From Sulfurospirillum_A sp029027265 (lineage in GTDB: Bacteria > Campylobacterota > Campylobacteria > Campylobacterales > Sulfurospirillaceae), in assembly GCA_029027265.1 (NCBI GenBank), contig CP093061.1, positions 2,170,001 to 2,234,000 of the forward strand: a stretch of 64,000 nt of DNA. The letters run 5' to 3'. Position numbers and translations under genes: made by a program. Numbering within the stretch: position 1 is the first letter of the stretch; each line of letters starts with the position of its first letter. Below the pieces are notes generated by a model, which saw nothing but the letters and a program-made list of their open reading frames with translations, was not told the DNA's origin and made no database searches. This document shows, piece by piece, positions 53,878 through 63,561 of this stretch.

Positions 53878-55293
53878 ATGAAAACAATAGCAATAATAGG
53901 CTTACCAAATGTTGGGAAAAGTTCACTTTTTAACCGTATAGCAAAAAAACGCATAGCAATCACTTCTGATTTTAGTGGTACAACTCGTGATGTTCGCGAC
54001 TATGAGGCTATCATTACTGATAAACCTTGTATCATCCTCGATACTGGGGGGCTTGATGACTCGAATGAAATTTTTGAAAATGTAAGAGTTAAATCAATGA
54101 ATGCCGCAAACAAAGCAGATATTATCGTCATGATGGTTGATGGAAAGATGCTTCCAAGTGTTGAAGAGAAAAAAATATTTTACAGCCTTCAAAAGCAGAA
54201 AAAACCAATAGCACTTGTAATCAACAAAATAGACAATGACAAAGAGATTGAAAGAGCTTGGGAATTCAATGAGTTTGGTGCTGAAGCAGTATTTCCTATC
54301 TCAGTATCTCACAACCGTGGGGTTACTGCACTTATGGATTGGATTGGTGAATTTCTTCCCGAAATTGAACCTGTAGAACCAGAGGTTAAAGAAGAAGATA
54401 ATGAAGAAGAAGATAATGAAAATATAGATTTAGATTCACTAATTGCAAGAGGTGAAGAAGAACCTGAGAAAAAAGAAGAAGAATCAAACCAGATAAACAT
54501 CGGTATAGTTGGTCGTGTGAACGTGGGGAAAAGCTCACTTCTAAACGCTCTAGTCGGTGAAGAGAGAGCCGTTGTAAGTTCAATTGCAGGAACTACAATC
54601 GACCCTGTTGATGAGTATATTGACTATGAAGACAAACGTCTTAATTTCGTCGATACTGCTGGACTTCGTCGTCGTGGTAAGATAGAAGGCATAGAAAAGT
54701 TTGCTCTAATGCGCACTAATGATATGCTAGAAAATGCAGACATTGCTCTGCTTGTTCTTGATGGAAGTGAGCCTTTTAAAGAACTTGATGAGCGTATAGC
54801 AAACCTTGCAGATAAAAATAACTTAGCAACAATAATTGTTCTAAACAAATGGGACAAAAAATGCGAAAGTTACGAGAAAACCCTCGAAGAACTTAGATAT
54901 AGATTTAAGTTTTTGGCTTATGCTCCTGTTATCACAGTTTCTGCACTAAACAAAAAAAGAGTCTTTAAAATAAAAGATATGATTTTAGATGTTTACAAAA
55001 ACTATTCTCAAAGAATCCCTACTTCAAAACTAAATGCACTACTTAAAGAAGCCACTATAAGACACCATATACCTGGTGATAAAACCAAAGAGGTAAAAAT
55101 ATACTTTGCAACACAGTACGATGTAAAACCACCAAAAATAGTTTTAGTGATGAACAGACCAAAGGCACTTCACTTTAGTTATAAACGTTATTTAATGAAC
55201 AAACTTAGAGAGAAGTTTGAGCTTGAAGGAAGTCCTATTCTTCTTTATGCTAGAAAAAAAGGTGAGCGTGATGAGGGTTTAGACCTTGAGTAA
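53878..55293 (+). CDS. der: ribosome-associated GTPase Der (EngA)
   Basis: 471 residues with two G domains: IIGLPNVGKSSLFNRI / DTGG / NKID and IVGRVNVGKSSLLNAL / DTAGL / NKWD, then the KH-like domain. An acidic linker (EVKEEDNEEEDNENIDLDSL) of about 45 residues joins the G domains, longer than in E. coli. Essential for 50S subunit assembly. First gene of a run der-aroK-trpS-serS-TPR; TATAAT-like box just upstream. Confidence 0.94.
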   Translation: MKTIAIIGLPNVGKSSLFNRIAKKRIAITSDFSGTTRDVRDYEAIITDKPCIILDTGGLDDSNEIFENVRVKSMNAANKADIIVMMVDGKMLPSVEEKKIFYSLQKQKKPIALVINKIDNDKEIERAWEFNEFGAEAVFPISVSHNRGVTALMDWIGEFLPEIEPVEPEVKEEDNEEEDNENIDLDSLIARGEEEPEKKEEESNQINIGIVGRVNVGKSSLLNALVGEERAVVSSIAGTTIDPVDEYIDYEDKRLNFVDTAGLRRRGKIEGIEKFALMRTNDMLENADIALLVLDGSEPFKELDERIANLADKNNLATIIVLNKWDKKCESYEKTLEELRYRFKFLAYAPVITVSALNKKRVFKIKDMILDVYKNYSQRIPTSKLNALLKEATIRHHIPGDKTKEVKIYFATQYDVKPPKIVLVMNRPKALHFSYKRYLMNKLREKFELEGSPILLYARKKGERDEGLDLE

Positions 55294-55795
55294 AAACATA
55301 GTTCTAATAGGCTTCATGGGTGTTGGCAAAGGCACAATTGCACGAGCACTTGTGAAAAAAAGTGGCATGTTTGGACTTGATAGTGATGATCTTATAGAGT
55401 CTATAGAAAACAGAAAAATAAAAACCATCTTTGAAGAGGATGGCGAAGAGTACTTTAGAGCCTTGGAAAAAAAAACTGCAAAGTGGCTTAGTAAAAATGT
55501 AAAAAATACCATCATTTCAACAGGTGGTGGCTTTTTTAAAGTAGATAATTTAAATAAAATAGGCAAAGTAATTTACCTCAAATCTAGCTTTAATGGAATT
55601 ATAGAGAGACTAAAAGCCCAGCCGAATGCCAAACAAAAATTTGATAAACGACCACTTCTAAAAAGTATTGGAAAAGCTAAATCTCTTTTTAACGAGCGAA
55701 CTAGTCAATATGAATTAAAAGCAGATATTGTCATAAATGTAGAAAATATAACAATAAATAGAATAATTGATAATATATTAGAGGAAATCAAATAA
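55286..55795 (+). CDS. aroK: shikimate kinase
   Basis: 169 residues from TTG 55286, overlapping the der stop by 8 bases. P-loop GFMGVGKGTIARAL, GLDSDDLIE, STGGGFFKV and KRPLLKS. Phosphorylates shikimate in aromatic amino acid synthesis. The P-loop reads GVGKGT rather than the usual GxGKST. Confidence 0.9.
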   Translation: MSKNIVLIGFMGVGKGTIARALVKKSGMFGLDSDDLIESIENRKIKTIFEEDGEEYFRALEKKTAKWLSKNVKNTIISTGGGFFKVDNLNKIGKVIYLKSSFNGIIERLKAQPNAKQKFDKRPLLKSIGKAKSLFNERTSQYELKADIVINVENITINRIIDNILEEIK

Positions 55796-56763
55796 TGACA
55801 CGCGTACTATCTGGCATTCAGCCCTCAGGTGCGTTGCATCTTGGAAACTATTTTGGGGCTATAAAGCAGATGAAAGACCTACAAAACAGTAGTGATCTTT
55901 TTATTTTCATCGCAAACTACCACGCACTTACTTCACTAAAAGATGGCAAAGTACTAAAAGAAAATACTATTGACTGTGCTATAAACTTTTTATCACTAGG
56001 AATTGACCCAAATAAAGCTACTTTTTATGCACAATCAGATGTTAAAGAGGTATTAGAACTTTACTGGATACTTTCAGGCTACACTCCAATGGGATTACTT
56101 GAACGTGCTCACAGCTATAAAGACAAAGTTGCAAAAGGTATTGCGGCTAATCATTCTTTGTTTTCTTACCCAGTTCTTATGGCAGCAGACATTCTTCTTT
56201 ATGATGCTAAAATTGTTCCTGTAGGAAAAGATCAGATTCAACACGTTGAGATGACTCGTGATATTGCTATAAAATTCAACAATGACTTTGGAAATATACT
56301 TACGATTCCCGAGTTTAAAGTAGCCCAAGAAGTGCAAACTGTCCCAGGGCTTGATGGTGAAAAGATGAGCAAGAGTTATGGGAACACAATTGATATCTTT
56401 AATACAGAAAAACAACTTAAAAAAATAGTAGGCAAGGTTGTTACGGATTCAACGGCACTTGAAGATGCAAAAGATTGGTCTACATGTAACGTATTTGCTT
56501 TAGCAAAACTATATCTTAATAATGATGATCAGACAGAACTACAAAAGAGGTATGAAAAAGGCGGAGAGGGTTATGGGCATTTTAAGATCTATCTTAAAGA
56601 GTTAATTTGGGATTACTATGCTGAGGCTAGAGAAAAAAGAGAACATTACCTAAACAACACTGATGAAGTGTACGATATACTAAGTGATGGTGCGAAAAAA
56701 GCAAGTAAGATTGCAAAAGCAAAAATGGAAATAATTAGAGATGCCGTGGGCATTTATCGTTAA
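55795..56763 (+). CDS. trpS: tryptophanyl-tRNA synthetase
   Basis: 322 residues, class I. SGIQPSGALHLGNYFGAIKQ contains the HIGH counterpart (HLGN) and GEKMSKSYGN is the KMSKS loop. TAATG overlap with aroK. Confidence 0.95.
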   Translation: MTRVLSGIQPSGALHLGNYFGAIKQMKDLQNSSDLFIFIANYHALTSLKDGKVLKENTIDCAINFLSLGIDPNKATFYAQSDVKEVLELYWILSGYTPMGLLERAHSYKDKVAKGIAANHSLFSYPVLMAADILLYDAKIVPVGKDQIQHVEMTRDIAIKFNNDFGNILTIPEFKVAQEVQTVPGLDGEKMSKSYGNTIDIFNTEKQLKKIVGKVVTDSTALEDAKDWSTCNVFALAKLYLNNDDQTELQKRYEKGGEGYGHFKIYLKELIWDYYAEAREKREHYLNNTDEVYDILSDGAKKASKIAKAKMEIIRDAVGIYR

Positions 56764-56775
56764 GGAAAAAAATAG

Positions 56776-58014
56776 ATGTTAGATATAAAACTTTTACAAA
56801 ATGATTTTGATGCAATTTGTGAAAAATTAAGAAAGAAAAAAGTAGATGAAGAGACTCTAAGCACACTAAAAACTATTTCGTTAGAGCTAAAAACTGAAAA
56901 AAAAATTCTTGAAGAGCTTCAAGCAGAACAAAATGCTAAGAGTAAACTTTTTGGTGTTTATGCCAAAGAGGGGAAAGATATTAATGCTCTTAAAACTGAA
57001 CTTTCACAAAACAAAACAAAAGTAACTGAATTAAACAATATTGTAAAAAAACTTGAAGATAAACTATCACAAATTGCGAACACAATACCAAACATACCAG
57101 ATGTTAGTGTACCTGAAGGTAAAAGTGAAGATGATAATGTAGAGTTAGAACTAATTCTTACCCCTCCTGCATTTGATTTCATTCCTAAAGAACATTGGGA
57201 TTTAGACAACGGCTGGTTAGATTTTGAAAGAGGTGTGAAAATAGCAAAAAGTAGATTTACAGCACTACGCGAGGATGGAGCTAAACTAAGTCGAGCGCTT
57301 ATAAACTACATGTTAGATTTTAATACAAAACGTGGATTTAGTGAAGTGAATGTCCCCTTTATAGTAAATCGTGAATCACTAACTGGCACTGGTCAACTTC
57401 CAAAGTTTGAAGACGACTTGTTCAAAATAGAGGGAGAAGACCTATTTTTAATACCAACTGCTGAAGTTCCTGTAACAAATCTTTTTAGAGATGAAATCAT
57501 AAATGAAAGTGAACTTCCTATTAAAATGACGTGTTACTCAGAGTGCTTTAGAAAAGAAGCTGGAAGTGCCGGACGTGATACAAGAGGAATGATAAGACAA
57601 CACCAGTTTGCAAAAGTAGAGTTAGTCTCTATAACAAAACCAGAACAGAGTGAAAAAATCTTTAATGAAATGATAGATTGCGCTAGTGACTTACTAACTT
57701 CTCTTGGACTTGCTCACAGAAAAGTAATGCTTTGTGGCGGTGATTTGGGCTTTAGTGCAGCAAAAACAATCGACCTTGAAGTATGGTTTCCAGGACAAGA
57801 CAGATATAGAGAAATAAGCTCTATCTCAAATACAATGGATTTTCAATCAAGACGTGCAAAAATACGCTACAAAGATGGAAAGAAAAGCAGACTAACACAT
57901 ACACTAAATGGCTCATCACTAGCTGTCGGTAGAACCCTAATAGCAATCATGGAAAACTACCAAAATGAAAATGGAACAATTAGAATCCCTGAAGTATTAA
58001 AGGCTTACATGTAA
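56776..58014 (+). CDS. serS: seryl-tRNA synthetase
   Basis: 412 residues, class II. N-terminal coiled-coil arm (about 25-100), motif 2 FRKEAGSAGRDTRGMIRQHQF and motif 3 NGSSLAVGRTLIAIMENYQ. Charges tRNA-Ser, including the one carrying the prophage. Shares one base with the next start. Confidence 0.95.
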   Translation: MLDIKLLQNDFDAICEKLRKKKVDEETLSTLKTISLELKTEKKILEELQAEQNAKSKLFGVYAKEGKDINALKTELSQNKTKVTELNNIVKKLEDKLSQIANTIPNIPDVSVPEGKSEDDNVELELILTPPAFDFIPKEHWDLDNGWLDFERGVKIAKSRFTALREDGAKLSRALINYMLDFNTKRGFSEVNVPFIVNRESLTGTGQLPKFEDDLFKIEGEDLFLIPTAEVPVTNLFRDEIINESELPIKMTCYSECFRKEAGSAGRDTRGMIRQHQFAKVELVSITKPEQSEKIFNEMIDCASDLLTSLGLAHRKVMLCGGDLGFSAAKTIDLEVWFPGQDRYREISSISNTMDFQSRRAKIRYKDGKKSRLTHTLNGSSLAVGRTLIAIMENYQNENGTIRIPEVLKAYM

Positions 58015-60317
58015 TGGCTGAAGAAGAGATAATAATCCTCGATGAGAGTGATGACGAAGAGTTAGCACCCAAACAAGAGGAGAAAAAAGAGTCAGAACTA
58101 TCACTAGATAAGAAAAAAAAGCTTGTCATAATAGGTAGTTCAGTTTTTACTCTTTTACTAGTTATAATTATAATCATTCTTATCTCAACAAGTGGTTCTG
58201 AGGAGCCTATAATATTAGATATAAATACTAGTGAAATCGCAGACAAATTAAATAAAAAACCACAACTAGGGCAGTTTTCTCCATCTCATCTAGAAAATAT
58301 GATAAAAAAAGCCAATCTTTTATATGAAGGTGGAAACAAAAAAGAAGCTCTTAAAGTATATAAACGAATTTCAATATTTAATGAAGCTATATCTCATTAT
58401 AATATTGGTGTTGCTAAAATGAAAGAGAGTAATTTCAAAGAGGCATTAGAGTCTTTTAAAAAGGCAATTGACAATGAAGAGCAAAGGTGTGTTAGTGCTA
58501 TAAATGCTGCTGTTTGTGCACTTGAACTTGGGGAAAAAAAGCTTTTTAAATATTATATAGATTTAGCATTTACTTATTTGCCTATGGAGAGTAATTCTCC
58601 TCTATACTCATACTATGTTGGATTAATAAACTACTATAAAAATTACTATTATGAAGCGCTAGTAGCTCTTACAAATGCAAGTTCCAATCACTACAACTAC
58701 GAACAAAACTATCTTGCTTCAAAAATACTCTCTTCAATAAACTTAAATAACCAAGCTGTAAACAGACTTGAAAAAAATGCAAGAAGTGATGACGCTCTCA
58801 CACTTGGTCTTTTATATGCTAGGATAGGAGAGTTTAAAGTTGCTAAAAACTTTCTTGAAAAAGCTCACGGTAATAGTGAAAAACCTCTACATGTAAAAGT
58901 TGCTCTTGCCCTCATACATAACAAATTAGGCGAATTAGAGAGTAGTGCGAGTTTAATGAGCGAACTGTTTATAAAACATGATGAAAATGCTACAAAAATT
59001 TACCCAATTAAAATAACTCTAAAAAAATCTTTATTCGATGTTAATACAGCTCAAAATGAGTTTGATAAAACTTTATTTTTTGATGATAGAAGAACATATA
59101 GTCTTCTCTTCTATTTTGCTCCTTTTAAAGTTTTCAATGCAAAACAAACAATAGATTATATAAGAAAAGGTAGTATGAATATCTTCATAGATGAGATAGG
59201 ACCAGCTTTGTCATATCTAAAAAGAAGTTCAACCATATCGAAAGTAAATATTTCCATAAGTAGTGGAATTAAAAAAGCACTCAACCATCATACAGAACAA
59301 GCAAACCAAATATTTTTAAAAATGATAGACACTTACCCAAAACACTCTATACTTCATTACAATCTTGCCCTTACTTATGCACAAATGGCAGAGTTTTCAA
59401 AAGCATACAAGCACTTTGCAAAAAGCTATCATCTGAATAACAATAACTACCTTGCGGGTGCATTTTCCATTATGACTGGTGAATTGATAAAAAAAGACAT
59501 CATAAAACTCAAAGAAGATATAAAACAAAGCATGACAAGTGATCATAATTTAGAAAATACCAATCTTTTTATGTCACTAATCCACTTAACAGAAAACAAT
59601 CAGCTCTCCCTTACAAGGTGGATTGAATATGATAAAAAGGAAACTCCTCTAAACTTAATATTTGACACTATCATAGCCCAAAAAACTTTTAATGAAAAAG
59701 CATATAGGCAAAAAGCAACTCTTCTTAAATCTATATTGCCAAAAGACATCATGGCAAATATCATTAACTTTAACGTTAAACACAAAAAAAATGATATAAA
59801 AAAATATGCTAAAGCGATACAGATAGACTTTAAAAAACTAGATTTAGATTACAATGCATTTTATTATGGACCAAGGTTAGTTCAAGAATCTTATATTAAA
59901 CTTATTCAAATTGGTGGACTTCTTCATCATGAAAGAAACAAAGTAATAGAAAAAATGCAACTTGAAAAAAATGACGTTGCTGCAATCATGCAAACTTTAG
60001 CATATATAAGCATCTATACACACAATTTTGAAGAGGCTTATGTGCTTTATAATAAATTGATTGATGATCTAAAAAAGACTGATAGCGCTACCATATTTTT
60101 TGCAGCAGTGGCAAGCATAGGAGCAAATCATACACAAAATGCTGTAGCTCTTTTAGAATTAGCAAAACTTACCAATCCTAAAAACTTTGAATCAAGATAC
60201 GCTCTAGGACTTCTTTACCAAGAGATAGGAAACTGGGAAGGTGCGACTATACAGTACAACAAAATAGGAAATAGTGACTTTAACTCTAAATACTTTAGTT
60301 TTAAAATCACTAGATAA
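58014..60317 (+). CDS. membrane-anchored TPR-repeat protein
   Basis: 767 residues. Acidic cytoplasmic start (EEEIIILDESDDEELAPK), one membrane segment (KLVIIGSSVFTLLLVIIIII, about 42-62), then many tetratricopeptide-like helical pairs (AISHYNIGVAKMKESNFKEA, HYNLALTYAQMAEFSKAYKH, ESRYALGLLYQEIGNWEGA). Probably a periplasmic scaffold; partner unknown. Starts on the serS stop. Confidence 0.72.
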   Translation: MAEEEIIILDESDDEELAPKQEEKKESELSLDKKKKLVIIGSSVFTLLLVIIIIILISTSGSEEPIILDINTSEIADKLNKKPQLGQFSPSHLENMIKKANLLYEGGNKKEALKVYKRISIFNEAISHYNIGVAKMKESNFKEALESFKKAIDNEEQRCVSAINAAVCALELGEKKLFKYYIDLAFTYLPMESNSPLYSYYVGLINYYKNYYYEALVALTNASSNHYNYEQNYLASKILSSINLNNQAVNRLEKNARSDDALTLGLLYARIGEFKVAKNFLEKAHGNSEKPLHVKVALALIHNKLGELESSASLMSELFIKHDENATKIYPIKITLKKSLFDVNTAQNEFDKTLFFDDRRTYSLLFYFAPFKVFNAKQTIDYIRKGSMNIFIDEIGPALSYLKRSSTISKVNISISSGIKKALNHHTEQANQIFLKMIDTYPKHSILHYNLALTYAQMAEFSKAYKHFAKSYHLNNNNYLAGAFSIMTGELIKKDIIKLKEDIKQSMTSDHNLENTNLFMSLIHLTENNQLSLTRWIEYDKKETPLNLIFDTIIAQKTFNEKAYRQKATLLKSILPKDIMANIINFNVKHKKNDIKKYAKAIQIDFKKLDLDYNAFYYGPRLVQESYIKLIQIGGLLHHERNKVIEKMQLEKNDVAAIMQTLAYISIYTHNFEEAYVLYNKLIDDLKKTDSATIFFAAVASIGANHTQNAVALLELAKLTNPKNFESRYALGLLYQEIGNWEGATIQYNKIGNSDFNSKYFSFKITR

Positions 60318-60322
60318 ATAGT

Positions 60323-61855
60323 TTAATTTCTAAAACCATCTTTCATAGAAATATAACTATTTAGTGCCCTTATATATGCATTTGCCGTAGCAAGCATAGT
60401 GTCAACACTTAAACCATGTCCCATTATGGCTGGTCGTCCCTCTTCAAATGTAACTTTAACTACTACACGAGCTAAGGCATCTTTTCCTTCAGTAACCGCA
60501 TCAACTTTATAGTCTCTAAGCTCACCTTTTACCTTACAAACTCTATCAATAACCTTAAATACTGCATCCATAGTTCCATTACCAATAGCTGCGTCAGTAA
60601 TCTCCTCTCCATTATGAGAAATAGTAACGGCTGCATTTGCAACACCACCAGGGTTACAGTCACTTAATTGAAGAGTTACAAGTTTAAATACCTCTTCTAC
60701 TTTTGCAATCTCTGCTGAGACTAAAGCTCTTATATCATCATCAAAAATCTCTTTTTTAGCGTCTGCAAGAATTTTAAATCTTCCAAATGCTTCATCTATT
60801 TCATCATTTTTAAGATTAAAACCAAGTTTAGAAAGTTTATCTTTAAAAGCATGGCGACCTGAATGCTTACCTAAAACAATTGAGTTTTTATCAAGTCCTA
60901 TATCAGTAGCTTTCATAATCTCATATGTCTCAATATGCTTTAAAACACCATCTTGATGTATACCACTTTCATGAGCAAAAGCATTTTTACCGACTATTGC
61001 CTTATTTGGTTGTGGTTCAATTCCTGTTATGGCAGAAACCAATCTACTCGTAGGATAAATCTCTTTTATATTTATGTTGGTATCATATCCACCAAAAATA
61101 TCATGACGTGTTCTAAGAGCCATAACTACCTCTTCAAGAGCTGCATTACCTGCTCTCTCTCCAAGTCCATTTATAGTACACTCTACTTGTCTTGCTCCAT
61201 TTAAAATACACTCAATTGAACTTGCAACTGCAACTCCTAAGTCATTGTGATTATGCACAGAAATAATAGCTCTATCACCTACGCTCTCATGAAGTTCTTT
61301 TATGATTGCTCCCATCTCACTAGGCATTCTGTAGCCTACTGTATCAGGTATATTTAGTGTAGTAGCTCCTGCGTTTATGACAGCGTCTAGTATCTCTTTC
61401 ATAAATCCAATATCACTTCGCCCTGCATCTTCACAACTAAACTCAACATCATCACAAAAAGTTTTTGAATAAGTTACTGCATCGACTGCTTTTTTAATAA
61501 CTTGGTCTGGAGTCATCTTTAACTTATACTCCATGTGAATTGGACTTGTAGCAATGAAAGTATGAATTCTTTGTTTCTGCGCACTTTTTATAGCCTCTCC
61601 AGCTGCTTTTATATCGCGGTCTAAGGCACGAGCAAGTGAACATATTGTTGAATTTTTTATTTGATCGCTTATACGCTTAATCGCTTCAAAATCTCCAGGA
61701 CTTGCAGCTGCAAAACCAGCTTCAATGATGTCAACTCCAAGTTTTTCTAACTGTAATGCAAGTTGAATTTTCTCTTCAGTATTCATTGAAGCACCTGGAC
61801 TCTGCTCACCATCTCTTAATGTTGTATCAAATATTATTATATTTTCAGTTTTCAT
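60323..61855 (-). CDS. leuA: 2-isopropylmalate synthase
   Basis: 510 residues. IFDTTLRDGEQSPGASMN, HNHNDLGVAVAS metal ligands, GNAALEEVVMAL and a C-terminal leucine-binding allosteric domain from about 390. First committed step of leucine synthesis. Preceded by a leader with two short peptides, the second overlapping its ATG (ATGA). Confidence 0.95.
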   Translation of the reverse strand: MKTENIIIFDTTLRDGEQSPGASMNTEEKIQLALQLEKLGVDIIEAGFAAASPGDFEAIKRISDQIKNSTICSLARALDRDIKAAGEAIKSAQKQRIHTFIATSPIHMEYKLKMTPDQVIKKAVDAVTYSKTFCDDVEFSCEDAGRSDIGFMKEILDAVINAGATTLNIPDTVGYRMPSEMGAIIKELHESVGDRAIISVHNHNDLGVAVASSIECILNGARQVECTINGLGERAGNAALEEVVMALRTRHDIFGGYDTNINIKEIYPTSRLVSAITGIEPQPNKAIVGKNAFAHESGIHQDGVLKHIETYEIMKATDIGLDKNSIVLGKHSGRHAFKDKLSKLGFNLKNDEIDEAFGRFKILADAKKEIFDDDIRALVSAEIAKVEEVFKLVTLQLSDCNPGGVANAAVTISHNGEEITDAAIGNGTMDAVFKVIDRVCKVKGELRDYKVDAVTEGKDALARVVVKVTFEEGRPAIMGHGLSVDTMLATANAYIRALNSYISMKDGFRN

Positions 61856-61938
61856 CTTACTATCCCCTTTTTAAAGAACAAGTTTCTTAAAAATTCCTCG
61901 CGACTAAAGCACGAAGTATTAACTTCTGTATTTTTCAT
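61852..61938 (-). CDS. 28-residue coupled leader peptide before leuA
   Basis: ATG at 61938 follows AAGGACAATTAA; the peptide starts MKNTEVNTSCFSREEFLRNL and its TGA overlaps the leuA ATG. Translation of leuA is therefore probably coupled. Its 5' part repeats a DNA element found at 62145-62175. Confidence 0.45.
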   Translation of the reverse strand: MKNTEVNTSCFSREEFLRNLFFKKGIVR

Positions 61939-62189
61939 TTAATTGTCCTTGTATATTATTACGTTTTTTGTTTGTTAAGTTGTTTTGTTAAATTATATTT
62001 TAGAAGCTGAGAAGGAAAAGGAGAAGAAGATTGCTATTTCTCTTTTGTATTGAAATATGCTTTACATGTAAAGTTGTCATGTTATCTCCTTCGTTTATTA
62101 TTAATATCTCAATCTATATGAATAAAATTCACATAGATTTCAGTCACTAAAGCACGAAGCATAGCTTCTGTGTTTATCTTTGTATTATA
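61856..62189 (-). promoter_or_regulatory. leuA leader region with promoter and duplicated element
   Basis: A perfect TATAAT (62189-62184, minus) overlaps the pssA stop region and can drive a leader of about 320 bases. Two roughly 30-base direct repeats, sharing CTTCGTGCTTTAGT, lie at 62145-62175 and 61902-61932, each with a 5-bp hairpin (GAAGC/GCTTC, GAAGT/ACTTC). I see no strong T-run terminator, so the mechanism may act on translation. Confidence 0.5.
62000..62080 (-). CDS. leuL: leucine-rich leader peptide of leuA
   Basis: 26 residues, MTTLHVKHISIQKRNSNLLL followed by LFLLSF, with six Leu codons in its last nine. A very strong GAAGGAGATAAC ribosome site precedes the ATG. This is the design of leucine attenuation leaders: scarce charged tRNA-Leu stalls the ribosome and lets leuA be transcribed or translated. 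Confidence 0.65.
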   Translation of the reverse strand: MTTLHVKHISIQKRNSNLLLLFLLSF

Positions 62190-62915
62190 CTAGTTTTTTT
62201 TCTTTTTAGCAATCGTGTAAATTCCACGGAAAAGTCCATAAAGTAAATATCCTGTTATCAAAATTGTTGTACTCTCTACTGGATAAAGATAAAGAAGAGA
62301 AAAAATAACTATTAAAATTACTAAAACTTTTGTTATATTTGCTTTTTTCATATCTACTTTTTTAAAGCTTGGATAACGAATATTGCTAACCATAAGAAAA
62401 GATAAAATTCCAAGACCTATAAGCATAGCTATCTCTAAACCATGCATAAAAGGATACTTTAAATAAGTAAGCACCCACATAGTTAAAACAACAGCAGCTC
62501 CAGGTATTGGGATCCCAATAAAAACAGAAGGCTCACTCACTCCACTCATTACGTTAAATCTTGCAAGCCTTATTGCCCCAAAAACAACGTACAATGCACT
62601 AAAAAGTGCTCCAAGTTTTCCAAATTGATAACCAACACTAAAGTAAAAAAGCATAGCAGGAGCTGCACCAAATGCAATAACATCGGCAAGTGAATCGAAT
62701 TCTGCACCAAATTTACTTGTTGTATTAGTAAGTCTTGCAACTCTGCCATCAAGTCCATCTAAAACAAGCGACAACAAAATATAGATTGATGCTTTTTCAA
62801 ACTCTCCACTTGAAGATGCTATTATGCCTATAACTCCTAAAAATGCACTTGCTGCTGTAAAAAGATTTGGGAATATGTACATTAATTGTAATTTTTCACC
62901 ATTACTATCTCTCAT
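62190..62915 (-). CDS. pssA: CDP-diacylglycerol-serine O-phosphatidyltransferase
   Basis: 241 residues, multi-pass. The CDP-alcohol phosphotransferase motif DGLDGRVARLTNTTSKFGAEFDSLAD (cited in part) is seen near residue 48-74. Makes phosphatidylserine for phosphatidylethanolamine. Overlaps the psd-like gene by 11 bases. Confidence 0.92.
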   Translation of the reverse strand: MRDSNGEKLQLMYIFPNLFTAASAFLGVIGIIASSSGEFEKASIYILLSLVLDGLDGRVARLTNTTSKFGAEFDSLADVIAFGAAPAMLFYFSVGYQFGKLGALFSALYVVFGAIRLARFNVMSGVSEPSVFIGIPIPGAAVVLTMWVLTYLKYPFMHGLEIAMLIGLGILSFLMVSNIRYPSFKKVDMKKANITKVLVILIVIFSLLYLYPVESTTILITGYLLYGLFRGIYTIAKKKKN

Positions 62916-63561
62916 CTATTTTTCCTTTATGTGCAAAATACCCAAGTACACTTTCACCAGCTTTTACTTCATCGCCCACAGCGACTTTTACTCTGCTATC
63001 AAGTGGTAAATAAAGTTCAACATTACCCTCAACCAAAAGTCCAAATCTTTGAGCAGATTTAAGTGGTCCTACAGTTTTAAAAAGTTCTATTTTTCTAGCA
63101 AATACTCCTGCATTTATATTGATAAAAAGTTCACTGTAATTGCTCTTACATGTAAGGATTGCTCTCTCACCAAGTTTTTTACTCAATTCTGATTTAGTAG
63201 GTAAAAAAAGACCGTGTCTTCTCTCAGTTGCTTTTATATTCAAAATTGTTGGTGCTCTTAATATACAAGCTTCTAGTAAAGATTTTTGAATATCTACTTT
63301 TATATACTCTTTACCATCGCTATGTTTTGCTTTGGAAATAGAAGAAATTGTTCCATCACTTGGGCTCAAAATTGCCATATCATCATCTTCAGCAGGAAGC
63401 CTCTCAGGATTTCTAAACAAATATCCTGTAAAAATCAGAATAACAAAAAATACCCATGGAAATATATCAAACCATATAGATAGTACAAATACAACAGATG
63501 AAAAAAAGAGATACTTCCACCCCTCTTTTGCAATTAATTGTGTTGTTGTACTATTTTTCAT
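62905..63561 (-). CDS. phosphatidylserine decarboxylase-like protein
   Basis: 218 residues with one or two N-terminal membrane segments, GYLFRNPERLPAEDDDMAIL and LSPSDGTISS as in short archaeal-type Psd enzymes, and a C-terminal KVAVGDEVKAGESVLGYF biotinyl-like end. The self-cleavage site expected as RFGS is not evident; the sequence reads RFGLLVEGNVELYLP. The HVNRxP segment is also missing. It may be a non-canonical decarboxylase or a diverged relative. Sits between ftsH and pssA as in relatives. Confidence 0.7.
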   Translation of the reverse strand: MKNSTTTQLIAKEGWKYLFFSSVVFVLSIWFDIFPWVFFVILIFTGYLFRNPERLPAEDDDMAILSPSDGTISSISKAKHSDGKEYIKVDIQKSLLEACILRAPTILNIKATERRHGLFLPTKSELSKKLGERAILTCKSNYSELFININAGVFARKIELFKTVGPLKSAQRFGLLVEGNVELYLPLDSRVKVAVGDEVKAGESVLGYFAHKGKIDER

